From Piscinibacter sp943370595 (GTDB lineage: Bacteria; Pseudomonadota; Gammaproteobacteria; Burkholderiales; Burkholderiaceae_C), in NCBI GenBank assembly GCA_943370595.1, contig CALRRO020000006.1, positions 186,001-250,000 of the forward strand: DNA of 64,000 nt. Reading direction: 5' to 3'. The position numbers and the translations under genes were made by a program. Under the pieces are notes generated by a model. That model saw only the letters and a program-made list of their open reading frames with translations, had not been told where the DNA came from and searched no databases. This document shows, piece by piece, positions 8,915 through 17,630 of the stretch (positions are counted from its first letter, which is position 1; every line of letters begins with the position of its first letter).

Positions 8915-9946
8915 TCAGGCGGCCGGTGCGAAGCCGTTCGGGTTCATCGATTGCCAGCGCCAGCTGTCGGCGCACATCGCGGCGAGGTCGCGCGTGGCGC
9001 GCCAGCCGAGCAGCTGCCGGGCCAGCGACGGATCGGCGTAACACGCGGCGACGTCGCCGGGCCGGCGCGGCAGCACTTCGTAGGGAATCGGCCGGCCGCT
9101 GGCGCTTGCGTAGGCGCCGACCACCTCGAGCACGCTGTGGCCGCGGCCAGTGCCGAGGTTGACGGTCAGGGCGCCGGTTTCACCGAGCAGTCGCTGCACC
9201 GCCGCCACGTGGCCCTCGGCGAGGTCGACGACGTGGATGTAGTCGCGCACGCCAGTGCCATCGGGCGTGTCGTAGTCGTTGCCGAAGACCCTGAGCTTGT
9301 CGCGCTGGCCGACCGCGACCTGTGCGACGTAGGGCATCAGGTTGTTCGGCGTGCCCTGCGGCGCCTCGCCGATCAGGCCGCTCTCGTGCGCGCCCACCGG
9401 GTTGAAGTAGCGCAGCAGTGCGATCGACCAGCCCGGCTCGGAGCGCTCGAGGTCGCGCAGGATGGTTTCGCCCATCAGCTTGGTGGCGCCGTAGGGGTTG
9501 GTGGCGGCCAGCGGGGAGTCCTCGGTGATCGGCAGCCGTTCGGGCTGGCCATACACCGTGGCGCTGGAGCTGAACACCAGCCGCCGGCAGCCGTGGCGCT
9601 GCATCGTGCGCGACAGCGTGATCAGGCCGCCCAGATTGTTGCCGTAGTACGCCAGCGGCTTCGCAACGCTCTCGCCGACGGCCTTGAAGGCCGCGAAGTG
9701 CACCACGGCGTCGATGCGCTCGCGCTGGAAAAGGGCGTCGAGCGCGGCCTCGTCGCCCACGTCGCCGCGCGCGAAATCCGGGCGCTGCCCGGACAGGCGC
9801 TCCAGCCGGTTGAGCACCTCGGGCGAGCTGTTGGAGAAGTCGTCGATGCCGAGCACGCGCATGCCGGCCGCCTGCAACGCCAGCCAGGTGTGCGAAGCGA
9901 TGTAACCGGTGGCGCCGGTCAGGAGGATGGTGGCAGATGAGCTCAT
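8915..9946 (-). CDS. galE: UDP-glucose 4-epimerase
   Basis: A 343-residue GalE of the extended SDR family, interconverting UDP-glucose and UDP-galactose with bound NAD. Motifs are TGATGYIASHTWLALQAAG at the N-terminus (GxxGxxA, with Ala in place of the usual final Gly), FSSSATVYG with the catalytic Ser/Thr region, NPYGATKLMGE (YxxxK) and LRYFNPVGAHESG. It is the first gene of the four-gene nucleotide-sugar operon. Its promoter must lie in 9947-10038, the short divergent region shared with ubiJ. Confidence 0.96.
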   Translation of the reverse strand: MSSSATILLTGATGYIASHTWLALQAAGMRVLGIDDFSNSSPEVLNRLERLSGQRPDFARGDVGDEAALDALFQRERIDAVVHFAAFKAVGESVAKPLAYYGNNLGGLITLSRTMQRHGCRRLVFSSSATVYGQPERLPITEDSPLAATNPYGATKLMGETILRDLERSEPGWSIALLRYFNPVGAHESGLIGEAPQGTPNNLMPYVAQVAVGQRDKLRVFGNDYDTPDGTGVRDYIHVVDLAEGHVAAVQRLLGETGALTVNLGTGRGHSVLEVVGAYASASGRPIPYEVLPRRPGDVAACYADPSLARQLLGWRATRDLAAMCADSWRWQSMNPNGFAPAA

Positions 9947-10026
9947 GGTCTGGACCGGTTGGATTCTGGCGCCGGGCTGCGCCGCTTCCTGCCCTCGACA
10001 TTGGGGGGAAAACGTGACGCCGTGCC

Positions 10027-10032
10027 TACAAT
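10027..10032 (+). promoter_or_regulatory. -10 box TACAAT close to the ubiJ start
   Basis: TACAAT ends 6 nt before ATG 10039 and no Shine-Dalgarno sequence lies between them. If it is used, transcription would start at or next to the A of the start codon and give a leaderless mRNA. A TTGGGG hexamer at 10001-10006 is too far away (20 bp) to be an ideal -35. Confidence 0.45.
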
Positions 10033-10038
10033 CCGTGA

Positions 10039-10593
10039 ATGCTGCACAGCTTGCAAGCGCTCGCCTCCGAGGCGGTCATCGAGCGCGCGATCCTACTCGC
10101 CAACCATGTCATTTCCGCGGAAGCCGTGGCCACGCAGCGGCTGCGCGAGCACGCCGGCCGCAGCCTGCTGCTGCATGCCGACGGCTGGCCTGCGCTGCTG
10201 CCGCCGCTGCCGGCGCTGGCTTTCCGTGTCACGCCGGCAGGCCTGCTGGAGTGGTGCGGCCCGGAGGCACCCGACACCCCCGATCTGAGGGTGACCGTCG
10301 ACGCCTCCAACCCGGCGCTGGCCCTGGTGCGCACGCTGACCGGCGAGCGCCCGCGCATCGAGGTGGCCGGCGACGCGCAGTTCGCCACCGACATCAACTG
10401 GCTGTTCGACAACCTGCGCTGGGACCTCGAGGACGACCTCGCCCGCGTGATCGGTGATGCGCCGGCGCACGAACTGGCGCGGCTGGGCAGCAGCGTCGCG
10501 CTGGCGCTGCGCGAGGCCGTGCGCGGCATCGGCAGCCTGGCCTCGCGGCTGCGCCGCGACGGCGCCGATCCGGCCGGGCCCGGGCCGCGATGA
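10039..10593 (+). CDS. ubiJ: UbiJ ubiquinone biosynthesis accessory factor (SCP2 domain)
   Basis: A 184-residue SCP2-fold protein. UbiJ binds polyprenyl intermediates and scaffolds the soluble Ubi complex. The segments LLLHADGWPALLPPLPALAF and GDAQFATDINWLFDNLRWDLEDDLARVIGD (shown in parts) match UbiJ, as do the C-terminal SVALALREAVRG helices. It overlaps ubiB by 4 bp (ATGA). In Escherichia coli the order is ubiE-ubiJ-ubiB; here ubiE is separated from ubiJ by the Tim44-like gene and the minus-strand sugar operon. Confidence 0.9.
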   Translation: MLHSLQALASEAVIERAILLANHVISAEAVATQRLREHAGRSLLLHADGWPALLPPLPALAFRVTPAGLLEWCGPEAPDTPDLRVTVDASNPALALVRTLTGERPRIEVAGDAQFATDINWLFDNLRWDLEDDLARVIGDAPAHELARLGSSVALALREAVRGIGSLASRLRRDGADPAGPGPR

Positions 10594-12158
10594 GGCACGT
10601 CGGCCGGCTCGTCTTCATCTGCGTCACGGTTCTGCGCTACGGGCTGGACGAGCTGGCGCTGTCCAGCTTCCGCCAGCGCTGGGTGCGCGCGCTGGTGCGC
10701 GTGCTGACCGTCGGGCGCCGCCTCGACGCGCCGCGCGGCGAGCGCCTGCGCCTGGGCCTGGAGCGGCTCGGCCCGATCTTCGTCAAGTTCGGCCAGGTGC
10801 TGTCGACGCGGCGCGACCTGCTGCCGCCTGACTACGCCGAGGAACTGGCCCGGCTGCAGGACCGCGTGCCGCCGTTCCCGGCGGCGCAGTCGCGTGCGCT
10901 GATCGAGCGTGCCTTCGGCCGGCCGATCGACGACATCTTCGCCAGCTTCGACGCCGAGCCGGTGGCCAGCGCCTCGATCGCGCAGGTGCACTTCGCGGTG
11001 CTGAAGGACGGCCGCGAAGTCGCGGTGAAGGTGCTGCGCCCGGGCATGCTGGAGGTCATCGACGACGACCTGGCGCTGATGCGCACGCTGGCGGCCTGGG
11101 TCGAGCGGCTGTCGGTCGACGGCAAGCGCCTGAAGCCGCGCGAGGTGGTGGCCGAGTTCGACAACTACCTGCACGACGAGCTCGACCTGGTGCGGGAGGC
11201 CTCCAACGCCGCGCAGCTGCGCCGCAACATGGAGGGCCTGCGTCTGGTCATGGTGCCCGAGATGGTGTGGGACCTGTGCACCCAGGGCGTGATCGTGATG
11301 GAGCGCATGAAGGGCCTGCCGATCAGCCAGGTCGACCGCCTGCGCGAGGCCGGCGTCGACATCAAGAAGCTCGCCCGCGACGGCGTGACGATCTTCTTCA
11401 CCCAGGTGTTCCGCGACGGCTTCTTCCACGCCGACATGCACCCGGGGAACATCCAGGTCAGCATCGCCCCGCAGACCTTCGGCCGCTACATCGCGCTGGA
11501 CTTCGGCATCGTCGGCACGCTCACCGAGTTCGACAAGGAATACCTGGCGCAGAACTTCATCGCCTTCTTCCGCCGCGACTACAAGCGCGTGGCCGAGCTG
11601 CACGTCGAGAGCGGCTGGGTGCCGCCGGAGACGCGGGTCGACGCGCTCGAAGGCGCCATCCGGGCCGTCTGCGAGCCGCACTTCGACCGGCCGCTGAAGG
11701 ACATCTCGCTCGGCCAGGTGCTGCTGCGCCTGTTCCAGACCTCGCGGCGCTTCAACGTCGAGATCCAGCCGCAGCTGGTGCTGCTGCAGAAGACGCTGCT
11801 CAACGTCGAGGGCCTGGGCCGGCAGCTCGACCCCGACCTCGACCTGTGGAACACCGCCAAGCCCTTCCTCGAGCGCTGGATGAACGAGCAGATCGGCTGG
11901 CGCGGCCTGGCCGAACGGCTCAAGAACGAGGCGCCGCGCTACGTGCAGCTGCTGCCGGAGCTGCCGCGCCTGGTGCACCAGGCCCTCCAGGCCCGCAAGG
12001 GCAACGACCGCGCTGCGCTGGAGGCGCTGCTGCTCGAGCAGCAGCGCTCCAATCAGCTGTTGCGCCGGCTCATCGGCGTGATCACCCTGCTGCTCGCCGC
12101 CGGCGTGGCCGGCGCGCTGGCAGCGTGGCTGCTGCCGGGCTTCAGCGGGCGGCCTTGA
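10590..12158 (+). CDS. ubiB: UbiB atypical kinase/ATPase for ubiquinone synthesis
   Basis: A 522-residue ADCK/UbiB family protein. The KxGQ motif is in IFVKFGQVLSTRRDLLPPDY, the A-rich loop equivalent is VASASIAQVHFA, the catalytic segment is FFHADMHPGN, and the DFG equivalent is ALDFGIVG. The C-terminus (residues about 490-515) is a hydrophobic membrane anchor, as in other UbiB proteins. It supports extraction or processing of membrane-bound ubiquinone precursors. It is translationally coupled to ubiJ, and its 3' end overlaps the convergent polyamine receptor gene by 17 bp. Confidence 0.96.
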   Translation: MRHVGRLVFICVTVLRYGLDELALSSFRQRWVRALVRVLTVGRRLDAPRGERLRLGLERLGPIFVKFGQVLSTRRDLLPPDYAEELARLQDRVPPFPAAQSRALIERAFGRPIDDIFASFDAEPVASASIAQVHFAVLKDGREVAVKVLRPGMLEVIDDDLALMRTLAAWVERLSVDGKRLKPREVVAEFDNYLHDELDLVREASNAAQLRRNMEGLRLVMVPEMVWDLCTQGVIVMERMKGLPISQVDRLREAGVDIKKLARDGVTIFFTQVFRDGFFHADMHPGNIQVSIAPQTFGRYIALDFGIVGTLTEFDKEYLAQNFIAFFRRDYKRVAELHVESGWVPPETRVDALEGAIRAVCEPHFDRPLKDISLGQVLLRLFQTSRRFNVEIQPQLVLLQKTLLNVEGLGRQLDPDLDLWNTAKPFLERWMNEQIGWRGLAERLKNEAPRYVQLLPELPRLVHQALQARKGNDRAALEALLLEQQRSNQLLRRLIGVITLLLAAGVAGALAAWLLPGFSGRP

Positions 12159-13263
12159 AGTTCGTGAAGGTGCGGGTCTGCACCCGGCGGATGTCCTGGG
12201 GCAGGCTGTCCGGCGCCGTCATGCGGGCCAGTTCCTGCGGGCCCGGGAAGATCGACTTGTTCTCGGCCACGTCCTTCTTGACGAACTTCAGCGAGGCCCG
12301 GTTCGGGTTGGCGTAGAAGACCTTGTTGGTCAGCGACGCGTGCACCTCGGGGCGCAGGATGTAGTTGATGAAGAGGTGGGCGTTCTTCGGGTGCGCCGCA
12401 TCGGCAGGTATCGCCATCGAATCGAAGAACAGCGTGGCGCCGCTGGACGGCACCAGGGCCTGGATGTCGTTGCCGTTCTTGGCCTGCAGCGCGCGCGCAC
12501 GCGCGATGTTGATGTCGCCGGAGAAGCCGATCACGGCGCACAGCTGGCCGCCGGCCAGTTCCTCGATGTAGCCCGACGACGAGAAGCGCGTCACGTAGGG
12601 CCGGATCTTCTTGAGCATCTCGGCGGCCACCGGGTAGTCGGCCGCATTGCGGCTGTACCCGGGTTTGCCCACGTACAGCAGGGCCACCGGCAGCACCTCG
12701 GAGGCCGAGTCGAGGAAGTTCACGCCGCAGCCCTTGAGCTTGGCCGCGTACTTCGGATCGAACACCAGCGACCAGGGGTTCTCAGGCATCGGCAGATCAC
12801 CCAGCGCCTTCTTGACCTTGCCGGCGTTGATGCCGACGGTGACGAAACCCCACATCCAGTTGACCAGGTGCTCGTTGCCGGGGTCGAGCTTGGCCATCTG
12901 CTCGAGGATGGCCGGATCGAGGTTGTTCCAGTTCGTCAGCAGCGAGCGGTCGAGCTTCTGGAACAGCTTGGCCTCGATCTGCTGCTTGGCGAAGTGCGCG
13001 CCCGGCACCACGATGTCGTAGCCTGTCTTGCCGGCCACCAGCTTGGCATGCAGGATCTCGTTGTTGTCGTAGTTGTCGTAGTTGACCTTGATGCCGGTTT
13101 CCTTCTCGAAGTTCTTGATCGTGTCGTCGGCGATGTAGTCGGACCAGTTGTAGATGTTCAGGACCTTCGCTTCCGGGCCGGCGGCGAAGGCCGGCGCCGA
13201 CATGCCGGCGGTGAGAAGCCCGCAGGCAATGGCAGTGAAGAGTTTGGCGGTGCGGCGAATCAC
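12142..13263 (-). CDS. Spermidine/putrescine-type ABC transporter periplasmic binding protein
   Basis: A 373-residue PotF/PotD-like receptor. A signal peptide (residues 1-27, ending AFA-AGPE) precedes KVLNIYNWSDYIADDTIKNF, the typical start of the mature PotF family, and KVNYDNYDNNEILHAKL follows. It should bind putrescine or a related polyamine in the periplasm. No PotGHI membrane or ATPase genes are next to it, so it is an orphan receptor here. It is convergent with ubiB, and its promoter lies in 13264-13434, divergent from fmdB. Confidence 0.93.
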   Translation of the reverse strand: MIRRTAKLFTAIACGLLTAGMSAPAFAAGPEAKVLNIYNWSDYIADDTIKNFEKETGIKVNYDNYDNNEILHAKLVAGKTGYDIVVPGAHFAKQQIEAKLFQKLDRSLLTNWNNLDPAILEQMAKLDPGNEHLVNWMWGFVTVGINAGKVKKALGDLPMPENPWSLVFDPKYAAKLKGCGVNFLDSASEVLPVALLYVGKPGYSRNAADYPVAAEMLKKIRPYVTRFSSSGYIEELAGGQLCAVIGFSGDINIARARALQAKNGNDIQALVPSSGATLFFDSMAIPADAAHPKNAHLFINYILRPEVHASLTNKVFYANPNRASLKFVKKDVAENKSIFPGPQELARMTAPDSLPQDIRRVQTRTFTNFKAAR

Positions 13264-13394
13264 ATCGAACTCCTGTAGAGGTAGGACGCAAACGGATGCC
13301 GGAATTCTAGGTTGACCGACGGCGGCGTCCGGTGCAGCGTGGCGCGGCCACGGTCTCGCGGTCAGGGCTCCGCGGCAGGCATTGCCGGCGGCCG

Positions 13395-13400
13395 TATAAT
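13395..13400 (+). promoter_or_regulatory. Perfect -10 box TATAAT upstream of the fmdB-aspS operon
   Basis: TATAAT matches the sigma-70 consensus exactly and stands 34 bp before the fmdB start. The -35 position (13372-13377, GCGGCA) is poor. In a 70 percent GC background an exact TATAAT in an intergenic region is a strong hint of the main promoter for the six-gene operon that follows. Confidence 0.6.
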
Positions 13401-13434
13401 TGGCGGTTTTTCCTGCCGAATCAAGGGTTTAGCC

Positions 13435-13761
13435 ATGCCGATCTACGCCTATCGCTGCACTGCCTGCGGCCACGCGAAGGACGTGCTGCAGAAGATCTCC
13501 GATCCTGTGCTGACCACTTGCCCGGCCTGTGGCGCCGAGGGTTTCCAGAAGCAGCTCACCGCGGCCGGCTTCCAGCTCAAGGGCTCGGGCTGGTACGCCA
13601 CCGACTTCAAGGGCGGCGGTGCCGCTGCCAAGCCGGCCGATGCGCCGGCCGCTGCCCCGGCCGCCGGCGGCGAAGCGCCTTCGTCCTCCACCGCCGCGGC
13701 GCCGGCGGCCAGCGCCGCGCCGGCTGCCGGCAGCTGCGGCGGCTCCTGCGCCTGCCACTGA
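13435..13761 (+). CDS. FmdB-family zinc ribbon protein
   Basis: A 108-residue small protein. The N-terminal MPIYAYRCTACGHAKDVLQK plus CPACG form the four-cysteine zinc ribbon of the FmdB/YgiF-type regulatory domain. Residues about 60-100 are an Ala/Pro-rich low-complexity linker, ending in a cysteine-rich tail (SCGGSCACH). It is the first gene of the conserved run DUF502-aspS-nudB-EEP-clsB. Its function is unknown; the name comes from a putative regulator next to formamidase genes, and no such role can be inferred here. Confidence 0.92.
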   Translation: MPIYAYRCTACGHAKDVLQKISDPVLTTCPACGAEGFQKQLTAAGFQLKGSGWYATDFKGGGAAAKPADAPAAAPAAGGEAPSSSTAAAPAASAAPAAGSCGGSCACH

Positions 13762-13783
13762 GCCGGCTCCACCTGGACCCCCC

Positions 13784-14443
13784 TTGAAGAAATACCTCCT
13801 CGCCGGACTGCTGGTCTGGCTGCCGCTGACGCTCACCGTCTGGGTGCTGTCGTCGGTGCTCGGCCTGCTCGACGGCGTGTTCGGCTGGTTCATCAGCGCG
13901 ACGCAGGCGGTGCTGCCCCAGGCCGCCACCGCGCCGCTGGAGACGCTGCGCCACATCCCCGGCCTCGGCCTGGTGGTCACGCTGGTGGCGCTGCTGCTGA
14001 CCGGCATCTTCGCCACCAACATCGTCGGCCAGTGGTGGCTGCGCCAGGGCAGCCGGCTGCTCAACCGCATCCCGATCGTCAAGTCGATCTACAACTCGAT
14101 CAAGCAGGTCTCCGATACGCTGTTCTCCAGCAGCGGCAATGCCTTCCGCGAAGCGGTGCTGGTGCAGTACCCGCGCGAGGGCGCCTGGACCATCGCCTTC
14201 GTCACCGGCAAGCCCGGCGGCGAGGCAGCGCAGCACCTGCCCGGCGACTACCTCAGCGTCTACGTGCCGACCACGCCCAACCCCACCTCGGGCTTCTTCC
14301 TGATGGTGCCGCGGCGCGACGTGATCGAACTCGCGATGAGCGTCGACGAGGCGCTCAAGTACGTCATCTCGATGGGCGTGGTGTCGCCGCCGACCCCCTC
14401 GCCGGCGGCGCCGGCCGCCACTGCGGGCGCGATCCGAAATTGA
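13784..14443 (+). CDS. DUF502 family inner-membrane protein
   Basis: About 219 residues from TTG 13784, the only start that matches the conserved opening LKKYLLAGLLVWLPLTLTVW. Two N-terminal membrane helices (residues about 5-30 and 60-85) are followed by NRIPIVKSIYNSIKQVSDTL and FLMVPRRDVIELAMSVDEALKY, both diagnostic of DUF502. Its function is unknown. It begins 22 bp after fmdB. A strong GC-rich hairpin follows it, ahead of aspS. Confidence 0.9.
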   Translation: MKKYLLAGLLVWLPLTLTVWVLSSVLGLLDGVFGWFISATQAVLPQAATAPLETLRHIPGLGLVVTLVALLLTGIFATNIVGQWWLRQGSRLLNRIPIVKSIYNSIKQVSDTLFSSSGNAFREAVLVQYPREGAWTIAFVTGKPGGEAAQHLPGDYLSVYVPTTPNPTSGFFLMVPRRDVIELAMSVDEALKYVISMGVVSPPTPSPAAPAATAGAIRN

Positions 14444-14444
14444 G

Positions 14445-14478
14445 GGGGCGCGGCCGGCGAAGCCGGCGTCAGCGCCCC
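14445..14478. other. Compound hairpin between DUF502 and aspS
   Basis: Outer arms GGGGCGC/GCGCCCC enclose inner arms GCCGGC/GCCGGC with a GAA loop. It is 50 bp before aspS and has no T tract, so it is not a standard terminator. It could be a processing site or a stalling structure that sets different expression for aspS and the upstream genes. Confidence 0.5.
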
Positions 14479-14527
14479 ACCGCCCCACGCACGCCAACGT
14501 CCCCGAACCGATTCCCGGAGTGAAAGC

Positions 14528-16318
14528 ATGAGAACCACGTATTGCGGCCTCGTCAGCGAGGCACTGCTCGGCCAGACCGTCACGCTGATGGGCTGGGCCC
14601 ACCGCCGCCGCGACCACGGCGGTGTCATCTTCGTCGACCTGCGCGACCGCGAAGGCATCGTCCAGGTCGTCTGCGACCCCGACCGCGCCGACATGTTCAA
14701 GATCGCCGAAGACGTGCGCAACGAGTTCTGCCTGAAGATCGTCGGCAAGGTGCGCGAGCGGCCGGCCGGCACCACCAACGCCAACATCACCAGCGGCAAG
14801 GTCGAGGTGCTGTGCCACGAGATCGAGGTGCTGAACCCCTCGGTCACGCCGCCGTTCCAGCTCGACGACGAGAACCTGTCGGAGACCACGCGCCTCACGC
14901 ACCGCGTGCTCGACCTGCGCCGCCCGCCGATGCAGCGCAACATGATGCTGCGCTACCGCGTCGCGATGGAGGTGCGCAAGTTCCTCGACGTCAACGGCTT
15001 CATCGACATCGAGACGCCGATGCTGACCAAGAGCACGCCCGAAGGCGCGCGCGACTACCTGGTCCCCAGCCGCGTGCACGACGGCATGTTCTTCGCGCTG
15101 CCGCAGAGCCCGCAGCTGTTCAAGCAGCTGCTGATGGTGGCCGGCTTCGACCGCTACTACCAGATCACCAAGTGCTTCCGCGACGAGGACCTGCGCGCCG
15201 ACCGCCAGCCCGAGTTCACGCAGATCGACATCGAGACCAGCTTCCTCACCGAGGAGGAGATCCGCACGATGTTCGAGGGCATGATCCGCTCGACCTTCGA
15301 GCACGCGATCGGTGTCAAGCTGCAGGACTTCCCGGTGATGAAGTACGCCGACGCGATGCGCCTGTACGGATCCGACAAGCCGGACCTGCGCGTCAAGCTC
15401 GCGTTCACCGAGCTGACCGACGTCATGAAGGATGTCGACTTCAAGGTCTTCTCCGGCCCGGCCAACGCCGAGGACGGCCGTGTCGTCGCGCTGCGCATCC
15501 CCGGCGGCGGCGAGATGAGCCGCGGCGAGATCGACGGCTACACCGAGTTCGTCAAGATCTACGGCGCCAAGGGCCTGGCCTGGATCAAGGTCAACGACGT
15601 GGCCAAGGGCCGCGAAGGCCTGCAGTCGCCGATCGTCAAGAACCTGCACGACAAGGCGATCGCCGACATCCTCGCGCGCACCGGCGCCGCCAACGGCGAC
15701 CTGATCTTCTTCGGTGCCGACAAGACCAAGGTCGTCAACGACGCGATCGGCGCGTTGCGCGTCAAGGTCGGCCACAGCGAGTTCGGCAAGGCCCGCGGTC
15801 TGGTGCAGGGCCAGTGGGAGCCGCTGTGGGTGGTCGACTTCCCGATGTTCGAGTACGACGACGACGCGCAGCGCTGGAACGCGGTGCACCACCCGTTCAC
15901 CAGCCCGAAGGACGGCCACGAGGACTGGCTCGAGACCGACCCCGGCAAGTGCATTGCCAAGGCCTACGACGTGGTGCTCAACGGCATCGAACTTGGCGGC
16001 GGCTCGGTGCGTATCCACCGCGAGGAAGTGCAGAGCAAGGTGTTCCGCGCGCTGAAGATCAACGCCGAGGAGGCGCAGCTGAAGTTCGGCTTCCTGCTCG
16101 ACGCGCTGAAGTACGGCGCGCCGCCGCACGGCGGCATCGCGATCGGCCTGGACCGCTTCGTGATGCTGATGACCGGCGCCGAGAGCCTGCGCGACGTGAT
16201 CGCCTTCCCGAAGACACAGCGTGCGCAGGACCTGCTGACCAACGCGCCCAGCCCGGTCGACGAGAAGCAGCTGCGCGAGCTGCACATCCGGCTGCGCAAC
16301 GTGCAGCCGGCGGCCTGA
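14528..16318 (+). CDS. aspS: Aspartyl-tRNA synthetase
   Basis: A 596-residue class II synthetase of the bacterial type. The N-terminal anticodon-binding OB fold (GWAHRRRDHGGVIFVDLRD) and the catalytic core (FLDVNGFIDIETPMLTKSTP; FRDEDLRADRQPEFTQIDIE) are present. The bacterial GAD insertion domain lies in the middle, and motif 3 GIAIGLDRFVMLMTGAESLR with FPKTQRAQDLL is near the end. Betaproteobacteria often use a non-discriminating AspRS to charge tRNA-Asn as well; this sequence does not settle that. It is preceded by a good Shine-Dalgarno (GGAGTGAAAGC). Confidence 0.98.
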   Translation: MRTTYCGLVSEALLGQTVTLMGWAHRRRDHGGVIFVDLRDREGIVQVVCDPDRADMFKIAEDVRNEFCLKIVGKVRERPAGTTNANITSGKVEVLCHEIEVLNPSVTPPFQLDDENLSETTRLTHRVLDLRRPPMQRNMMLRYRVAMEVRKFLDVNGFIDIETPMLTKSTPEGARDYLVPSRVHDGMFFALPQSPQLFKQLLMVAGFDRYYQITKCFRDEDLRADRQPEFTQIDIETSFLTEEEIRTMFEGMIRSTFEHAIGVKLQDFPVMKYADAMRLYGSDKPDLRVKLAFTELTDVMKDVDFKVFSGPANAEDGRVVALRIPGGGEMSRGEIDGYTEFVKIYGAKGLAWIKVNDVAKGREGLQSPIVKNLHDKAIADILARTGAANGDLIFFGADKTKVVNDAIGALRVKVGHSEFGKARGLVQGQWEPLWVVDFPMFEYDDDAQRWNAVHHPFTSPKDGHEDWLETDPGKCIAKAYDVVLNGIELGGGSVRIHREEVQSKVFRALKINAEEAQLKFGFLLDALKYGAPPHGGIAIGLDRFVMLMTGAESLRDVIAFPKTQRAQDLLTNAPSPVDEKQLRELHIRLRNVQPAA

Positions 16319-16347
16319 AGCGAGCCGGGTCGCTCATGCAGAATCGG

Positions 16348-16367
16348 GGGGCGCCACGGGGCGCCCC
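16348..16367. other. GC-rich hairpin between aspS and nudB
   Basis: Perfect 8-bp arms GGGGCGCC/GGCGCCCC around the loop ACGG, followed only by a short TCGTTT. It may attenuate read-through from aspS into nudB or be an RNA-processing site. Confidence 0.45.
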
Positions 16368-16380
16368 TCGTCGTTTGCGC

Positions 16381-16869
16381 ATGACCAAGCCGTTCAAGAT
16401 CCCGGAGTCGGTGCTGGTGGTGATCCACACCGTGCAGCGCGAGGTGCTGCTCATCGAGCGCGCCGACGCGCCGGGCACCTGGCAGAGCGTCACCGGCTCG
16501 AAAGACCACGACGACGAGGCCTTCGAGCAGACCGCGGTGCGCGAGGTCGCCGAGGAAACCGGCATCGTCGTCGGCTCCGCCGCCGTGCCGCGCACCGCGC
16601 TGGCCGACTGGAACCTGCGCAACGTCTACGAGATCTTCCCGGCCTGGCTGCACCGCTACGCGCCGGGCGTGCGGCACAACACCGAGCATGTGTTCGGGCT
16701 GACGGTGCCGCGCGACACCCCCATCGTGCTGGCGCCGCGCGAGCACCTCGCCTGGCGCTGGCTGCCCTGGCGCGAGGCGGCCGATGCCTGCTTCTCGTTC
16801 AGCAACGCCGAAGCCATCCTGCAGCTGCCCCGCTTCCTGCCATGCGATCCGCTCCCCACTCGACGCTGA
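16381..16869 (+). CDS. nudB: Dihydroneopterin triphosphate diphosphatase
   Basis: A 162-residue Nudix hydrolase. NudB removes pyrophosphate from dihydroneopterin triphosphate in folate synthesis. The start MTKPFKIPESVLVVIHTVQ and WQSVTGSKDHDDEAFEQTA plus REVAEETGI are typical. The Nudix box has Gly to Glu spacing of six rather than five residues, an irregularity that may be a lineage trait. The catalytic REVAEETG core is intact. The start ATG 16381 is preferred over ATG 16336, which lies before the hairpin. It overlaps the next gene by 28 bp. Confidence 0.9.
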   Translation: MTKPFKIPESVLVVIHTVQREVLLIERADAPGTWQSVTGSKDHDDEAFEQTAVREVAEETGIVVGSAAVPRTALADWNLRNVYEIFPAWLHRYAPGVRHNTEHVFGLTVPRDTPIVLAPREHLAWRWLPWREAADACFSFSNAEAILQLPRFLPCDPLPTRR

Positions 16870-17630
16870 GCCACGGCGACACGCTGCGCGTGGCGACCTA
16901 CAACATCCACAAGGGCGTGCGCGGCGTCGGCCCGCGCAAGCGGCTGGAGATCCACAACCTCGGCCTGGGCATCGAGGCGCTCGATGCCGACCTGGTGTTC
17001 CTGCAGGAGGTGCGCCACTTCCACCACGGCGAGGCACGGCGCTTTCAGCGCACCTCGTTCGGCTGGCCGCGCGAAGGCCAGGCCGACTTCCTCGCGCCCG
17101 AAGGCTACGAGGTGGCCTACCGCACGAACGCGGTGACGCGCGGCGGCGAGCACGGCAACGCACTGCTGTCGCGCTGGCCGCTGGGCGACATCGGCCACCA
17201 CGACGTCAGCGACCACCGCTTCGAGCAGCGCGGGCTGCTGCACGTGCCTGTGCACTGGAACGGCAACGTGCTGCACGCCATCGTGGCCCACCTCGGGCTG
17301 ATGCACGCCAGCCGCGTGCGCCAGGTCGAGCGCCTGGCGGCCTTCATCGAAGCCGAGGTGCCGAAGGGCGAGCTGCTGATCGTTGCCGGCGACTTCAACG
17401 ACTGGGGCGAGAAGCTCGACGCACCGATGCGCGACTGCGGCCTGGCGCGAGCCGCCGCCGAGGGCAGCGTGGTGCGGCCGAACACCTTCCCGTCGCGCGT
17501 GCCGGTGTTCTCGCTCGACCGCATCTACACCCGCGGGCTGCGCTGCCTGTCGACCACGGTGCCGCGCGGCAATGCCTGGGCGCGCATGTCCGACCACCTG
17601 CCGCTGGTGGCGGAGCTCGTGAGCGCATGA
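16842..17630 (+). CDS. Endonuclease/exonuclease/phosphatase (EEP) family hydrolase
   Basis: A 262-residue EEP-superfamily protein. Motifs are VATYNIHKGVRG (Asn), FLQEVRHFHHG (catalytic Glu), VAHLGLMHASRVRQ, VAGDFNDWGEKLD and MSDHLPLVAEL (terminal Asp-His). It has no signal peptide and is likely cytoplasmic. It sits between nudB and clsB, overlapping both (28 bp and 4 bp). This order is conserved in Burkholderiales, and a role in lipid or phosphodiester turnover alongside ClsB is possible, but the substrate is unknown. Confidence 0.9.
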   Translation: MRSAPHSTLSHGDTLRVATYNIHKGVRGVGPRKRLEIHNLGLGIEALDADLVFLQEVRHFHHGEARRFQRTSFGWPREGQADFLAPEGYEVAYRTNAVTRGGEHGNALLSRWPLGDIGHHDVSDHRFEQRGLLHVPVHWNGNVLHAIVAHLGLMHASRVRQVERLAAFIEAEVPKGELLIVAGDFNDWGEKLDAPMRDCGLARAAAEGSVVRPNTFPSRVPVFSLDRIYTRGLRCLSTTVPRGNAWARMSDHLPLVAELVSA

